From assembly GCA_945901025.1 (NCBI GenBank), contig CAMDJW010000004.1, positions 62,001 to 126,000 of the forward strand: a stretch of 64,000 nt of DNA, read 5' to 3'. Position numbers and translations under genes: made by a program. Below the pieces are notes generated by a model that saw only the letters and a list, made by a program, of their open reading frames with translations, did not search any database and was not told the DNA's origin. The DNA is from Spirosoma fluviale. GTDB taxonomy: Bacteria > Bacteroidota > Bacteroidia > Cytophagales > Spirosomataceae. Positions within the stretch are counted from its first letter, which is position 1. Every line of letters starts with the position of its first letter. Of the stretch, positions 26,435 through 35,823 are shown in pieces.

Positions 26435-26881
26435 ATGGCACATAAGAAAGGCGCCGGATCATCCAAAAACGGGCGCGAATCACATAGTAAACGATTAGGC
26501 GTTAAGTTGTTTGGAGGCCAAGCAGTTATTGCAGGAAATATTATTGTACGTCAAAGAGGTACAGCTCATAATCCGGGAGAGAATGTTGGATTAGGAAAAG
26601 ATCATACATTATTTGCTTTGTCAGATGGTGTGGTTGCATTTAAAAAAGGATTTAAAGGTCGTTCATTTGTACATGTGTTGCCAGCTGTTGCTGCCGCACC
26701 TGTAGCAAAAGCACCGGTAAAGAAAGCGGCTCCTGCTCCAGTAGCAGAAGTTGTAGCAGATGAAGTGGCTGTTGAAGCGGCTCCTGCTCCTGTAGCGGAA
26801 GTTGTAGCAGATGAAGTGGCTGTTGAGGCAGCTCCAAAAGCTAAGAAAGCTCCAGCAAAAAAGGCTGCGGCTGCTGAGTAA
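26435..26881 (+). CDS. rpmA: 50S ribosomal protein L27 with Ala/Val/Lys-rich C-terminal extension
   Basis: Residues 1 to ~83 are a normal L27 ([20 protein letters not shown], ending near GRSFVHVLP), which sits near the peptidyl transferase centre and tRNA acceptor ends. It continues to 148 residues, about 60 more than most L27 proteins. The tail holds a 17-residue unit repeated in tandem (99-115 and 116-132), then a Lys/Ala-rich end ([14 protein letters not shown]). It is cotranscribed with rplU and followed by a strong terminator. Confidence 0.95.
   Translation: MAHKKGAGSSKNGRESHSKRLGVKLFGGQAVIAGNIIVRQRGTAHNPGENVGLGKDHTLFALSDGVVAFKKGFKGRSFVHVLPAVAAAPVAKAPVKKAAPAPVAEVVADEVAVEAAPAPVAEVVADEVAVEAAPKAKKAPAKKAAAAE
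26729..26830 (+). repeat. 51-bp tandem duplication within rpmA
   Basis: Two copies of 51 bp (26729-26779 and 26780-26830), in frame and nearly identical, encoding [17 protein letters not shown] twice. The few differences are mostly synonymous. Such a repeat is prone to copy-number change by slippage. Confidence 0.9.
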
Positions 26882-26902
26882 TTCTTTCAGTATACGAATG
26901 AG

Positions 26903-26932
26903 AACCTAGCATGAAAATGCTAGGTTTTTTTG
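26903..26932 (+). terminator. Intrinsic terminator of rplU-rpmA
   Basis: AACCTAGCAT-GAAA-ATGCTAGGTT, a perfect 10-bp stem with a GNRA-type loop, followed by TTTTTT. It begins 21 bases after the rpmA stop. Confidence 0.85.
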
Positions 26933-26955
26933 TTTTAAAGAAACATAATTGGAGC

Positions 26956-26963
26956 TACCTTTG
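26956..26963 (+). promoter_or_regulatory. -7 promoter element (TACCTTTG) for the nfu gene
   Basis: TACCTTTG, with a TTTG at 26929-26932 23 bases upstream as a possible -33 box inside the preceding terminator. The ATG at 26986 is 22 bases downstream. Confidence 0.5.
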
Positions 26964-26985
26964 TTTACAATTTTAAAAATGAATT

Positions 26986-27579
26986 ATGGAAAAGCCACAA
27001 ATACATATTTATACTGAGTCTACCCCAAATCCACATTCCATGAAATTTGTTTTCAATGTGGAATTATTGCCCGAAGGACTTTCATTTGATTATTCACAAC
27101 CTGCTGATGGTTTGACAAAAGAGAAATCATCTCCTTTGGCCGTGGCTCTTTTTGGGTTTGAATTTGTTCGTCGTGTATTTATCACGAGCAATTTCATTAC
27201 GGTCACCAAAGGGGAGGCGACTTTATGGGAAGATGAATTATTTGGCATTAAGCAGTACTTGAAAAAGTATTTTGAGGAGAAAAAGCCAATATTTTCATTG
27301 CCTGAATCTGCTGCCGATGGTAGTTCTAATGATTCGGATACCGAGATTATAGGGAAGATTAAAAATGTATTAGAGCAATATGTAAGACCTGCCGTCGAAT
27401 CTGATGGGGGAGCCATTTCTTTTCACTCTTTTGATGAGGAGATAGGCCAAGTCAAAGTTCTTTTACAAGGTTCTTGCTCAGGTTGCCCATCCTCCCAAAT
27501 GACGCTTAAAGCTGGGATTGAAGCGTTAATGACGCGCATGATTCCTGAGGTGAAGGAAGTGGTGGCAGAAGGAGTTTAA
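26986..27579 (+). CDS. NifU-family Fe-S scaffold protein (Nfu)
   Basis: 197 residues in two domains. The N-terminal Nfu_N domain (TESTPNPHSMKFVFN, then PLAVALFGFEFVRRVFI) is followed by a NifU C-terminal domain with the cluster-binding CSGCPSS motif (C164, C167) and the preceding RPAVESDGGAISF. It delivers Fe-S clusters to apoproteins in the cytoplasm. It is monocistronic, bounded by its own promoter and a shared convergent terminator with tpiA. Confidence 0.9.
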   Translation: MEKPQIHIYTESTPNPHSMKFVFNVELLPEGLSFDYSQPADGLTKEKSSPLAVALFGFEFVRRVFITSNFITVTKGEATLWEDELFGIKQYLKKYFEEKKPIFSLPESAADGSSNDSDTEIIGKIKNVLEQYVRPAVESDGGAISFHSFDEEIGQVKVLLQGSCSGCPSSQMTLKAGIEALMTRMIPEVKEVVAEGV

Positions 27580-27594
27580 AGAATTTAAAAACAG

Positions 27595-27636
27595 AAATCA
27601 GCCATAAAGTGACATGCTTTATGGCTGATTTTTTAT
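27595..27636. terminator. Bidirectional terminator between nfu and tpiA
   Basis: A 14-15-bp perfect stem (AATCAGCCATAAAG paired with CTTTATGGCTGATT; arms 27596-27609 and 27617-27630) and a 7-base loop, with T-rich tracts on both strands. It serves the convergent genes on both sides. Confidence 0.85.
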
Positions 27637-27649
27637 TTAAGTGCTGGTT

Positions 27650-28411
27650 TTAAAACGAAGTAGCTATCGTAATAAAGTCGGCTGCAACTAAAGAAGCACC
27701 ACCTATTAAACCACCGTCCACATCTGCACAGGCAAATAATTCTTGCGCATTTTTTGCATTGCAACTTCCACCATATAAAATGGAGCAATCATCAGCAGCG
27801 CTTTGGCCATATTTTGTGGCCAAATGTCCACGTAAATAAGCGTGCATTTCTTGTGCTTGATCTGAAGAAGCCGTTAAGCCTGTACCTATTGCCCAAATGG
27901 GTTCATAAGCAATCACTACTTTAGCAAAATCTTCAGCCGATAAATGAAATAGACTTTCAGTTAATTGTTGGGCCACATAAGCTAAAAATTCTCCCCCTTC
28001 ACGAAGGTCTAAACTTTCTCCACAGCAAAAAATAGGGGTTAAGCCAGCGGCTAAAGCTGAGTCTACTTTGGCAGCTAATTGAGCATTTGATTCCGCAAAA
28101 TATTGTCGGCGCTCTGAGTGTCCTAAAATGACATAAGAAATGCCTGAAGTGGCTAACATGTTTGCAGAAATTTCTCCCGTATAAGCACCGGATGATTTTT
28201 CGTGGCAATTTTGAGCTGAAACGGCTAGATTAGAGATGCCTGAAACAGCCTTATTTACCTCAGATATAAATAATGAGGGAGGAGCCATAATGACCTGAAC
28301 GTCCTTTGAAACGTCCGTCTTAACTAATTGGGCTACTTCATTCGCCAAAGCAATTGCCTCAGCAGCTGTTTTATTCATCTTCCAGTTTCCTGCTACGATC
28401 TTTTTTCTCAT
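27650..28411 (-). CDS. tpiA: Triosephosphate isomerase
   Basis: 253 residues, a standard TIM barrel. The catalytic residues are K11 (GNWKMNK), H98 (ILGHSERR) and E170 (AYEPIWAIGTG), and the phosphate-binding end YGGSCNAKN is present. It interconverts DHAP and G3P in glycolysis and gluconeogenesis. Convergent with nfu and divergent from the GH3 fusion gene across 150 bases. Confidence 0.97.
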   Translation of the reverse strand: MRKKIVAGNWKMNKTAAEAIALANEVAQLVKTDVSKDVQVIMAPPSLFISEVNKAVSGISNLAVSAQNCHEKSSGAYTGEISANMLATSGISYVILGHSERRQYFAESNAQLAAKVDSALAAGLTPIFCCGESLDLREGGEFLAYVAQQLTESLFHLSAEDFAKVVIAYEPIWAIGTGLTASSDQAQEMHAYLRGHLATKYGQSAADDCSILYGGSCNAKNAQELFACADVDGGLIGGASLVAADFITIATSF

Positions 28412-28433
28412 GATTTCATTTTTTAATTATCCC

Positions 28434-28441
28434 CAAAATTA
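28434..28441 (-). promoter_or_regulatory. -7 promoter element (TAATTTTG) for tpiA
   Basis: On the minus strand this is TAATTTTG, 22 bases before the tpiA ATG. No -33 box found at the usual spacing. Confidence 0.45.
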
Positions 28442-28561
28442 CGATTCCTTTTTCGTGATTGAAAATTACATTGAAAAAATCAATCGTAAATCCTCAAAGA
28501 TTCAGGCATTTCCCGTATTTTCACACATTATTTTGCCCACCCAAAATTTGATATTTTTTAC

Positions 28562-31500
28562 ATGAAGCGCATTCACATATTCATTATTTTATTTTTAAGT
28601 ATTTCAGCAAAAGGCCAGACTAATTTATTTCCTCATGCCAAACAAAAATGGGTAGATTCCGTTTTTGCCACCTTAAGCATCGATCAAAAAATAGGCCAAG
28701 TACTGATGCCACGTGGGAATTCAAATCCAGTGTACGATACCACTCGCCTGTTTTCAATTATTAGAGATTACCATGTGGGAGGATTTGTGCTATTTGCCGG
28801 TTATCCTACGGTTCAGGCCCAATTGGTCAACGAGCTTCAAAAGCGATCAAAAGTGCCTCTTTTTATCGGCATGGATTTGGAGTGGGGCCTTAATATGCGT
28901 TTAGATTCTACGGTTCGCTTTCCATACCAAATGACCCTAGGTGCTATGCAGGGGAATGATGCGCTCATCGAGAAGATGGGGTTTCAGATAGCCCAACAAT
29001 GTAAAAGGATTGGTGTGCACATCAATTATGCACCGGTTGTAGATGTCAATAACAATCCGGCAAATCCGGTGATCAATTTTAGATCATTTGGTGAAAATCG
29101 GGATTTAGTTACTCAAAAGGCGCTGGCCTATATGCGCGGACTCCAAAAAGGAGGTATTATTACTTCTGCTAAGCATTTTCCAGGACATGGCGACACAGGC
29201 GTAGATTCGCATTACGATATTCCTGTACTTCAGCATACTCGGAATCGACTCGATAGTCTGGAGCTTTTTCCTTACAAAGAATTGATTTCAAAGGGTCTCC
29301 AAGGAATTATGGTGGGGCATTTAAGTATTCCTTCGCTCGACTCCACGGCGTCTTTAGCGAGCACCATGTCAAAGCCGATTGTTACTGGACTTTTGCGCGA
29401 TGAAATGAAGTTTGACGGATTGGTATTTACAGATGCGATGGACATGAAGGGTGCTACCAAAATGTTTCCTGAAGGTACGGCAAACGTAAAAGCACTCTTG
29501 GCCGGCAATGATATTTTAGAAACGTTTGTGGATGTTCCCGCGGCATTTATTGCGATCAAGACAGCATTAGATAAAAATGAAATAACCATCGCAGATCTTG
29601 ATAAAAGAGTTAAACGGATTTTGAATGCGAAAGCATGGGCTGGACTAGACCGCTATCAAGCGATTCAAATGAATGACTTGATCAAGGATTTAAATCCAGT
29701 CCAATCGGAGGTTTTGAAAAGGCAATTAGCTGAAAAGTCCGTCACCATTTTAAAGAACAGTGAAAGCATACTTCCACTAAGGCGTTTAGATACCTTAAAG
29801 ATTGCGACTTTGGCCATCGGGAAGGCTAATTATGGTTCTGTTTTCCCAACAGAGTTTCAAAAAATGGCCGAAAATTATGTAGAAATGGCACATTTTTATT
29901 TAGACGAATTAAGTCCAGATTCGACTATTATGCGGGTTGAAAAGGAATTGGAAAAGTATAATACGGTGCTTGTGGGGGTTCATGGAATCTCGTACCGACC
30001 GGTTAATAATTATGCTATCAAAGCACCCATCCAAGCTTTAGTGAAACGTTTTTCGACAGCAAAATCAATCGTAACGCATTTTGCCAATCCATTTACACTG
30101 ACCCAATTTGAAAACTTGAATCGGGCGTCGGCTTTAATCATGACGTATCAGGATGGGATAGCCCAACAAGAAGCTGCGGCGGAGGTGATTTTTGGTGGAA
30201 TTGCTGCCGAGGGTAAACTGCCAGTGAGTGCCTCGAAAGACTATCCGTTTGGCTTGGGAATTGTGACTCCCACCTTAGCCAGATTGCAATATAGTGTATT
30301 GCCCGAGGCAGTTGGAATACAAGGAAATTATTTGGCTCAGCAAGTGGATTCCTTAGCTAATTTAGCCATTCAAATTAAAGGAACTCCGGGGGCTGTTGTG
30401 CTCATTGCCAAGGAAGGCAAGGTCATTTACCATAAGGCCTATGGCAACCAAATTTATGAATCGACGGTGCCACTAAAAAAATCAGATATTTTTGATTTGG
30501 CGTCTATCACCAAGATTTCTACTTCAGTACCAGCTTTGATGCATTGGCAAGATCAAGGAAAATTTTCGGTTCAAAATACCATGGGGGAATTCATTCCGGC
30601 GCTGGCCAATAGCAATAAAAAGGATTTGAAATATGAGGATATTTTGACGCATCAAGCAAAATTAAAGGCTTGGATTCCTTTTTGGCAAGATTATATTGAC
30701 AGTACTGACATGATTGTGCATAGCAAGAAATTCAATGAAATGTATGCCAAAGATGATTTGAAATTTTCTTTTGTAGAGAAGTATTTCACGAAGTCGGCGG
30801 GCGAAGAACGAGTGAAGAAAATTATTCGCCAAAAGAAAGATTTATGGGCCACCTGTGTGGATGTAAAAACGGAAGTGACACGTTGGAAGCCTTTCACACT
30901 TTCCTACGCACAATCGGACGAGTATCCAGTTCAAGTAGCACCTAATTTATGGGCGCATCGCTCTATATCCAATCAGATTTTTGAAGCGATAAAAAATTCG
31001 CCTTTACGTGAAAAGAAGGAATATGTCTATTCAGATTTGTCGTATTATTTATTGCCGGAAATGGCTCCAAAAATTACGGGGAAATCGTGGCCTGAATATT
31101 TGGGAAATACTTTTTATAGGCCTCTGGGTGCGTCAACCTTAGTCTATCAGGCGGAGAAATATTTTCCATTAGCCAGGATTGTGCCTACTGAGTACGATTC
31201 ATTGTTTAGAAAAACGCTTATTCATGGAAAGGTGCATGATGAGGGTGCGGCACTTTTGGATGGGATTTCTGGGCATGCGGGCTTGTTTGGGAATGCCAAT
31301 GATTTAGCAAAACTGATGCAAATGTATTTACAAAAGGGGTTTTACGGGGGCCAACAATACATTCAAGAGTCGACTGTAAGGCAATGGACGAATTATCCTT
31401 TTTCGATGGAAGAAAATTCAAGACGGGGGATTGGTTTTGATAAGGTGGATCGGAAAAAACCTGGGATATCAGCGGCCGCTTCAGCTAGCGCATCAAGCTT

Positions 31501-31672
31501 TGGTCATTCTGGTTTTACAGGAACATATACTTGGATCGATCCAGAGCATGATTTGGTGTATGTATTTCTTTCTAATCGCGTGTATCCTACTCGGAATAAT
31601 AGTAAGATTTCAGATGCTAATATCCGAACTGGAATTAATGAAGTCATTTATAAAGCGATTAAAAAAAAGTAA
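28562..31672 (+). CDS. GH3 glycosidase (NagZ-like) fused to a beta-lactamase-type serine hydrolase
   Basis: 1036 residues with a signal peptide (IHIFIILFLSISAKGQ). The N-terminal part is GH3 with the NagZ-type acid/base signature KHFPGHGDT...DSH (K204 on), typical of beta-N-acetylglucosaminidases; a GH3 C-terminal domain follows to ~600. The C-terminal ~430 residues are a class C beta-lactamase/PBP-like domain with SxxK S648-ITK651, Y823-SD in place of the usual YxN, and HSG at 982-984. It probably hydrolyses peptidoglycan sugars and peptides in the periplasm. The TIGR01777 gene follows three bases after its stop. Confidence 0.9.
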   Translation: MKRIHIFIILFLSISAKGQTNLFPHAKQKWVDSVFATLSIDQKIGQVLMPRGNSNPVYDTTRLFSIIRDYHVGGFVLFAGYPTVQAQLVNELQKRSKVPLFIGMDLEWGLNMRLDSTVRFPYQMTLGAMQGNDALIEKMGFQIAQQCKRIGVHINYAPVVDVNNNPANPVINFRSFGENRDLVTQKALAYMRGLQKGGIITSAKHFPGHGDTGVDSHYDIPVLQHTRNRLDSLELFPYKELISKGLQGIMVGHLSIPSLDSTASLASTMSKPIVTGLLRDEMKFDGLVFTDAMDMKGATKMFPEGTANVKALLAGNDILETFVDVPAAFIAIKTALDKNEITIADLDKRVKRILNAKAWAGLDRYQAIQMNDLIKDLNPVQSEVLKRQLAEKSVTILKNSESILPLRRLDTLKIATLAIGKANYGSVFPTEFQKMAENYVEMAHFYLDELSPDSTIMRVEKELEKYNTVLVGVHGISYRPVNNYAIKAPIQALVKRFSTAKSIVTHFANPFTLTQFENLNRASALIMTYQDGIAQQEAAAEVIFGGIAAEGKLPVSASKDYPFGLGIVTPTLARLQYSVLPEAVGIQGNYLAQQVDSLANLAIQIKGTPGAVVLIAKEGKVIYHKAYGNQIYESTVPLKKSDIFDLASITKISTSVPALMHWQDQGKFSVQNTMGEFIPALANSNKKDLKYEDILTHQAKLKAWIPFWQDYIDSTDMIVHSKKFNEMYAKDDLKFSFVEKYFTKSAGEERVKKIIRQKKDLWATCVDVKTEVTRWKPFTLSYAQSDEYPVQVAPNLWAHRSISNQIFEAIKNSPLREKKEYVYSDLSYYLLPEMAPKITGKSWPEYLGNTFYRPLGASTLVYQAEKYFPLARIVPTEYDSLFRKTLIHGKVHDEGAALLDGISGHAGLFGNANDLAKLMQMYLQKGFYGGQQYIQESTVRQWTNYPFSMEENSRRGIGFDKVDRKKPGISAAASASASSFGHSGFTGTYTWIDPEHDLVYVFLSNRVYPTRNNSKISDANIRTGINEVIYKAIKKK

Positions 31673-31675
31673 TTG

Positions 31676-32566
31676 ATGCATATTTTAATCACGGGAGGGA
31701 CTGGTTTAATTGGAAGGGCGTTGACTGAAAAGTTGAAATCTGAAGGACATACTGTGGCCATTTTATCTCGATCGGGGGGTGATTTTATATGGAATGTGCG
31801 GGATCGATTTATGGACCCTTTAGCCTTACAAAATGTAGATGCCATTGTGCATTTAGCCGGTGCGGGGATTGCAGAAAAACGTTGGTCTGCCGCTCGAAAA
31901 AAGGAAATTATAGACTCAAGAGTTGAAAGCGCGAGGTTGTTAGTGGACACGCTGGCGAGCCAAAACCATCAAATAAAAACGGTCGTTTCAGCATCAGGAA
32001 TCGGGTATTATGGTTCTGATACGGGGGAAATAAATTGCACTGAAACCTCTATCCCAGGAGACGATTTTGTCGCTGAATGTACGAAGGAATGGGAGAAAAG
32101 TGTGGATCCTTTTCAAGCGCAAGGTATTCGAGTGGTGAAGTTGAGAACTGGCCTAGTCATGGCGAGCCAAGGAGGAATTTTTCGAGTGTTGGCCCGACCC
32201 GTTTATTGGTTTATAGGCGCTATTTTAGGAACGGGAAAACAGTGGCAATCTTGGATTCACATCGATGATTTGGTGGAAATTTTTCATCAATCTTTGATTA
32301 ATTCTTCTGCTATAGGTGTGTATAATGCGGTAGCGCCGGAGCCTATTAGGCATGGTGATATGATTAGAATGATTGCAAAAAAACTAAAAAGACCATTAAT
32401 TTTTCCGGCGATACCTATATGGTTTTTAAAAATTATTTTAGGTGAAATGGCCGATTTGGTGACGGGAGGAAATTTTGTTTCGAGTCAAAAAATACAAAAA
32501 GAGTTAACATTTACGTTTAAGTTTATGAGCTTCGCGGAGGCTATAAAAAAATTGACCTATGTCTAA
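31676..32566 (+). CDS. TIGR01777 family NAD(P)-binding epimerase-like protein
   Basis: 296 residues from the ATG at 31676 (a TTG one codon upstream is less likely). Atypical SDR with ILITGGTGLIGRALTE (Rossmann glycine motif), IVHLAGAGIAEKRW and VVSASGIGYYG as in the TIGR01777/YfcH family; SWIHIDDLV is also conserved. The catalytic role is unproven in this family. It overlaps the LOG-family gene by eight bases. Confidence 0.85.
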   Translation: MHILITGGTGLIGRALTEKLKSEGHTVAILSRSGGDFIWNVRDRFMDPLALQNVDAIVHLAGAGIAEKRWSAARKKEIIDSRVESARLLVDTLASQNHQIKTVVSASGIGYYGSDTGEINCTETSIPGDDFVAECTKEWEKSVDPFQAQGIRVVKLRTGLVMASQGGIFRVLARPVYWFIGAILGTGKQWQSWIHIDDLVEIFHQSLINSSAIGVYNAVAPEPIRHGDMIRMIAKKLKRPLIFPAIPIWFLKIILGEMADLVTGGNFVSSQKIQKELTFTFKFMSFAEAIKKLTYV

Positions 32567-33152
32567 AAATATTTTGATTTATTGTGGTTCATCCAAGGGA
32601 CATAACGTCGTATATGAGCAAGAGGCGATTAAGCTTGTTCACTCACTAAAGGAACATGATTGTAAGATTATTTTCGGGGCTGGAAGCGTAGGCTTAATGG
32701 GCGTGTTGGCGGATGAATATTTACGCATTGGGGGTGAATTGATCGGAGTAATTCCTTCCTTTATGGAGCCCTGGGAAGTGAAACATTTAGGGATTCAGAC
32801 TTGTCATGTGACGCAGTCGATGCATGAACGCAAGGAAATGATGGCTGAAATGGCGGATGCTGTTATTGCGTTGCCGGGTGGATTTGGGACGCTGGATGAG
32901 CTTTTTGAGATGTTGACTTGGAAGCAATTGGATTTACATCAAATGCCCATTAGTATTTTAAATACAGCGCATTATTATGATCATTTAATGAAACATTTAG
33001 ACCATATGGTCCAAGAGGGATTTTTGAAGGAACGGAATTTATCGGCTTTACATATTGAATCAAATCCAGAGGATTTAGTCACTTATTTGATGAATTATGA
33101 ACCCGAAAAAATGGAAAAAAAATGGATTTATCGCGGTAAAAAAGAAGTTTAA
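32559..33152 (+). CDS. LOG-family (TIGR00730) nucleotide 5'-monophosphate phosphoribohydrolase
   Basis: 197 residues. The family signature PGGFGTLDE (106-114) is intact, with the N-terminal YCGSSKG phosphate loop. Characterised members release bases from cytokinin or other nucleoside monophosphates; the physiological substrate in this organism is unknown. It overlaps the preceding epimerase gene and ends on the first base of the next gene's ATG. Confidence 0.85.
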   Translation: MSKNILIYCGSSKGHNVVYEQEAIKLVHSLKEHDCKIIFGAGSVGLMGVLADEYLRIGGELIGVIPSFMEPWEVKHLGIQTCHVTQSMHERKEMMAEMADAVIALPGGFGTLDELFEMLTWKQLDLHQMPISILNTAHYYDHLMKHLDHMVQEGFLKERNLSALHIESNPEDLVTYLMNYEPEKMEKKWIYRGKKEV

Positions 33153-34777
33153 TGAGGAAGGTATTGTTGCTATTTATGGGGATTTTATGTGCGCAATATG
33201 CTGTTGGCCAAAAACAACCCGAGAGTTTAGGTTCGGCGATCAATAGCGAATTTTCCGAATTAAACCCGGTCATGGCCCCTGATGGGAAGACCTTATATTT
33301 TGGCAGAAAAAATCACCCATCTAATAAATACGGCTCTCAAGGATCTGAAACCGTGAAGGGATCTCAAGATATTTGGTATTCAGAAAATGTGAACGGGGTT
33401 TGGAGTACTGCTTTCAGGATGCCAGACGCTTTGAACCGCGATCAATATAATACGATTTTATCGATATCGCCTGATGGACAAACCATCCTTTTGAAGGGGG
33501 CTTATGTGCAAGGAAACTATGAGACGCGTGGTTTTTCTATCGCTAAAAAATCGATTTCTGGTTGGTCTATCCCGGAAAAAATCAATATTCCCTCCTATGA
33601 AAAATTGAGTCGTGGGAAAAATGAATATGGCTATTTAAGTATGGATGGGAAGGCGCTTTTACTGGCATTTTCCGAGAAGAAAAATAGTGATCGGGATGAT
33701 ATGTATGTGAGTTTTTTGAGGAATGGGTTTTGGACTAAACCGCAGAATTTGGGGTCTAGCATTAATACCGATTTTTCGGAAACGACGCCTTTTTTAGCTG
33801 CGGATGGAAAGACTTTGTATTTTTCGTCTGATCGACCTGGGGGTTTGGGGAGTCAAGATATATATGTCTCCAAACGTTTGGATGAGTCTTGGACTTCTTG
33901 GCGTAAACCCGTCAATGTGGGGGCACCCATAAACTCAGAGGAATATGACGCCTATTATAGCTTATCTGCCAAAGGGGATTTTGCCTATTTTTTGTCTAGT
34001 AAAAATTCAATGGGGAAGAAAGATATCTTTCGGATGGCGGTGGAAAAAGAACCTGAAATTCCTGTTGAACCGAAGAAAGTGGAGGCGCCGGTATTGGCCC
34101 AACAAGAAGTCAAGTCAAGTCCACGAATTGGTTCAAGTGAAACTTCTGAGGCGGTCGTTTTAGTTTCAGGAAAGGTGTTAAATAAAATATTGAATGTAGT
34201 GCCAGAGGGTGCAGAAATTACGTATGAGGATTTAAAAACGGGCCAATTATTAGGTACGGCAAAACCGGATCCATCCACGGGGGTATATAAATTAGTGCTT
34301 CCTTATGGGATAAATTATGGGATTACAGCGAAAGCTAATGGGTTTTTACCGAGTTCAATTAACCTAGACTTAAGTAAATTAAGGGGTCGGTATTTGGAAT
34401 TAGATGAAAAAGATTTAGTGATGGCGGCCATTGCCAAAGGGGCTAAAATGACTATTAATAATTTGTTTTTTGAACTGGGCAAAGCGACTTTAACACCTGA
34501 ATCCGATCCCGAGTTAAAGCGATTAGTCCAAGTGATGAATGAAAATGCGGATTTGCGCATTGAGATTTCCGGACATACGGATAATACTGGAACGGATGCC
34601 ATTAATGAGAAATTATCCCAAGCGCGCGCGGATGCAGTTAAAACGTATTTGTTGGCAGCAGGGGTAGCCTCAAATCGCATTCAGTCCAAAGGATATGGGT
34701 CATTAAAACCTATTGCTTCTAATGAAACGGAGGAAGGCCGACAAGCCAACCGGCGGGTCGAGTTTTCAATTTTATAA
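33152..34777 (+). CDS. OmpA-family protein with N-terminal PD40/WD40-like propeller
   Basis: 541 residues with a signal peptide (LLLFMGILCAQYAVGQ). PD40 repeats are visible as DGKTLYFGR, DGKALLLAF and DGKTLYFSSDRPGGLGSQDIYVSK, forming a predicted propeller over residues ~40-310. A carboxypeptidase-regulatory-like segment lies at ~335-410. The C-terminal OmpA domain (about 430-541) has ISGHTDNTG and ANRRVEF, anchoring the protein noncovalently to peptidoglycan. Such proteins are common outer-envelope components in Bacteroidota. Its 3' end overlaps the convergent glycosyltransferase by six bases. Confidence 0.88.
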   Translation: MRKVLLLFMGILCAQYAVGQKQPESLGSAINSEFSELNPVMAPDGKTLYFGRKNHPSNKYGSQGSETVKGSQDIWYSENVNGVWSTAFRMPDALNRDQYNTILSISPDGQTILLKGAYVQGNYETRGFSIAKKSISGWSIPEKINIPSYEKLSRGKNEYGYLSMDGKALLLAFSEKKNSDRDDMYVSFLRNGFWTKPQNLGSSINTDFSETTPFLAADGKTLYFSSDRPGGLGSQDIYVSKRLDESWTSWRKPVNVGAPINSEEYDAYYSLSAKGDFAYFLSSKNSMGKKDIFRMAVEKEPEIPVEPKKVEAPVLAQQEVKSSPRIGSSETSEAVVLVSGKVLNKILNVVPEGAEITYEDLKTGQLLGTAKPDPSTGVYKLVLPYGINYGITAKANGFLPSSINLDLSKLRGRYLELDEKDLVMAAIAKGAKMTINNLFFELGKATLTPESDPELKRLVQVMNENADLRIEISGHTDNTGTDAINEKLSQARADAVKTYLLAAGVASNRIQSKGYGSLKPIASNETEEGRQANRRVEFSIL

Positions 34778-35773
34778 GGTAACGGTGTCAATGAAATTGA
34801 CAAGCCAGCGGAATGGCATGCTGGTGTATTTTCTGACGCGCAAGAATCGTTTTCGAGGCAAAATAGGCGCTGGTTTTATATAAAAACAAGGAAATTGTTT
34901 ATACAAATTATGGCCATTCGCGATTAATGTTTGGGCATAAAAGTCGAATAGGGAGGCTACATCACCTTTTTCCTGAAAGGTATATCGGTTCTGATATTTT
35001 GAAATTTGTGTAGGCTTTTCAGGACTATATCCGGAGAAATGAAAGAATATCAATGGGTATTTTTCATTAATCAAATACGGCTCATTGTCATTGGTAATCA
35101 CGCGTTCATGTAGGTTCCAATAGGCCATATTTAAACCTAAATGCCGACTTACATACACGTCTTCATAATACAATGGGGCAAAGTTTACCCATAATTGGTC
35201 TACAAACATGCCCTTTTCTAGATCAATGTAACAATGATCTCGTAAGCGATCTTTCCACCATGCCAAAAATGACTGAGTCGTAGCGGATCTTTTAGTCCCA
35301 ATAAAACCTAAATTATAGAGCCCTGTATTAAGCAAACCTCTTTCTTGGGGTTCGTACTCGTCTGGGTAGGCCTTCAGCGTGTGTGGCGTTAAGAAAAGGC
35401 TGTTATTTTCCAATCCTTTTTCAATCTCAGTTAAGGGCTGGTAAATCACAATATCCGGATCAAAATAATGAACGATTTCGGCTTCAGGATAGGTATTGTA
35501 AATGTGTTCTAGGAAAAACGGCTTAACGGCAGTATTTAATTCTGTGATGTTGTATTTTTCACATAGATCATCTAAATCTTCAATGCCTATGGTATGCAAT
35601 TCGATGAGCTCGTAGGGAGGCAACTGATCCTTTTGAATGTCCGATTTATCTAATCGGTCTACCAGGCCAATAAAATATCGATACGTTGGATTGTGCTTTT
35701 TAAGTGAATCACCAAGGGTTTTAGCTTGCGCTAAGTAGTTTATAGAACAAATGGTGAGGACTATTTTTTGCAT
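34772..35773 (-). CDS. GT-A-like glycosyltransferase
   Basis: 333 residues from the ATG at 35773 (two codons after an in-frame TTG). It opens with MQKIVLTICSINYLAQAKTLGDSL and has a DxD motif YFDPDIVIY near residue 120, then LLNTGLYNLGFIG and FVDQLWVNF as seen in GT8-like and uncharacterised glycosyltransferases of surface glycan loci. Donor and acceptor unknown. It has its own promoter and is separated from the tRNAs by a palindromic element. Confidence 0.7.
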   Translation of the reverse strand: MQKIVLTICSINYLAQAKTLGDSLKKHNPTYRYFIGLVDRLDKSDIQKDQLPPYELIELHTIGIEDLDDLCEKYNITELNTAVKPFFLEHIYNTYPEAEIVHYFDPDIVIYQPLTEIEKGLENNSLFLTPHTLKAYPDEYEPQERGLLNTGLYNLGFIGTKRSATTQSFLAWWKDRLRDHCYIDLEKGMFVDQLWVNFAPLYYEDVYVSRHLGLNMAYWNLHERVITNDNEPYLINEKYPLIFFHFSGYSPEKPTQISKYQNRYTFQEKGDVASLFDFYAQTLIANGHNLYKQFPCFYIKPAPILPRKRFLRVRKYTSMPFRWLVNFIDTVTL

Positions 35774-35791
35774 ATTCAAAATGATCAGTTA

Positions 35792-35799
35792 CAAAAGTA
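35792..35799 (-). promoter_or_regulatory. -7 promoter element (TACTTTTG) for the glycosyltransferase
   Basis: Minus-strand TACTTTTG, 18 bases before the ATG at 35773. Confidence 0.45.
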
Positions 35800-35823
35800 C
35801 TAAATGCAAATTAAAAAACGTTG

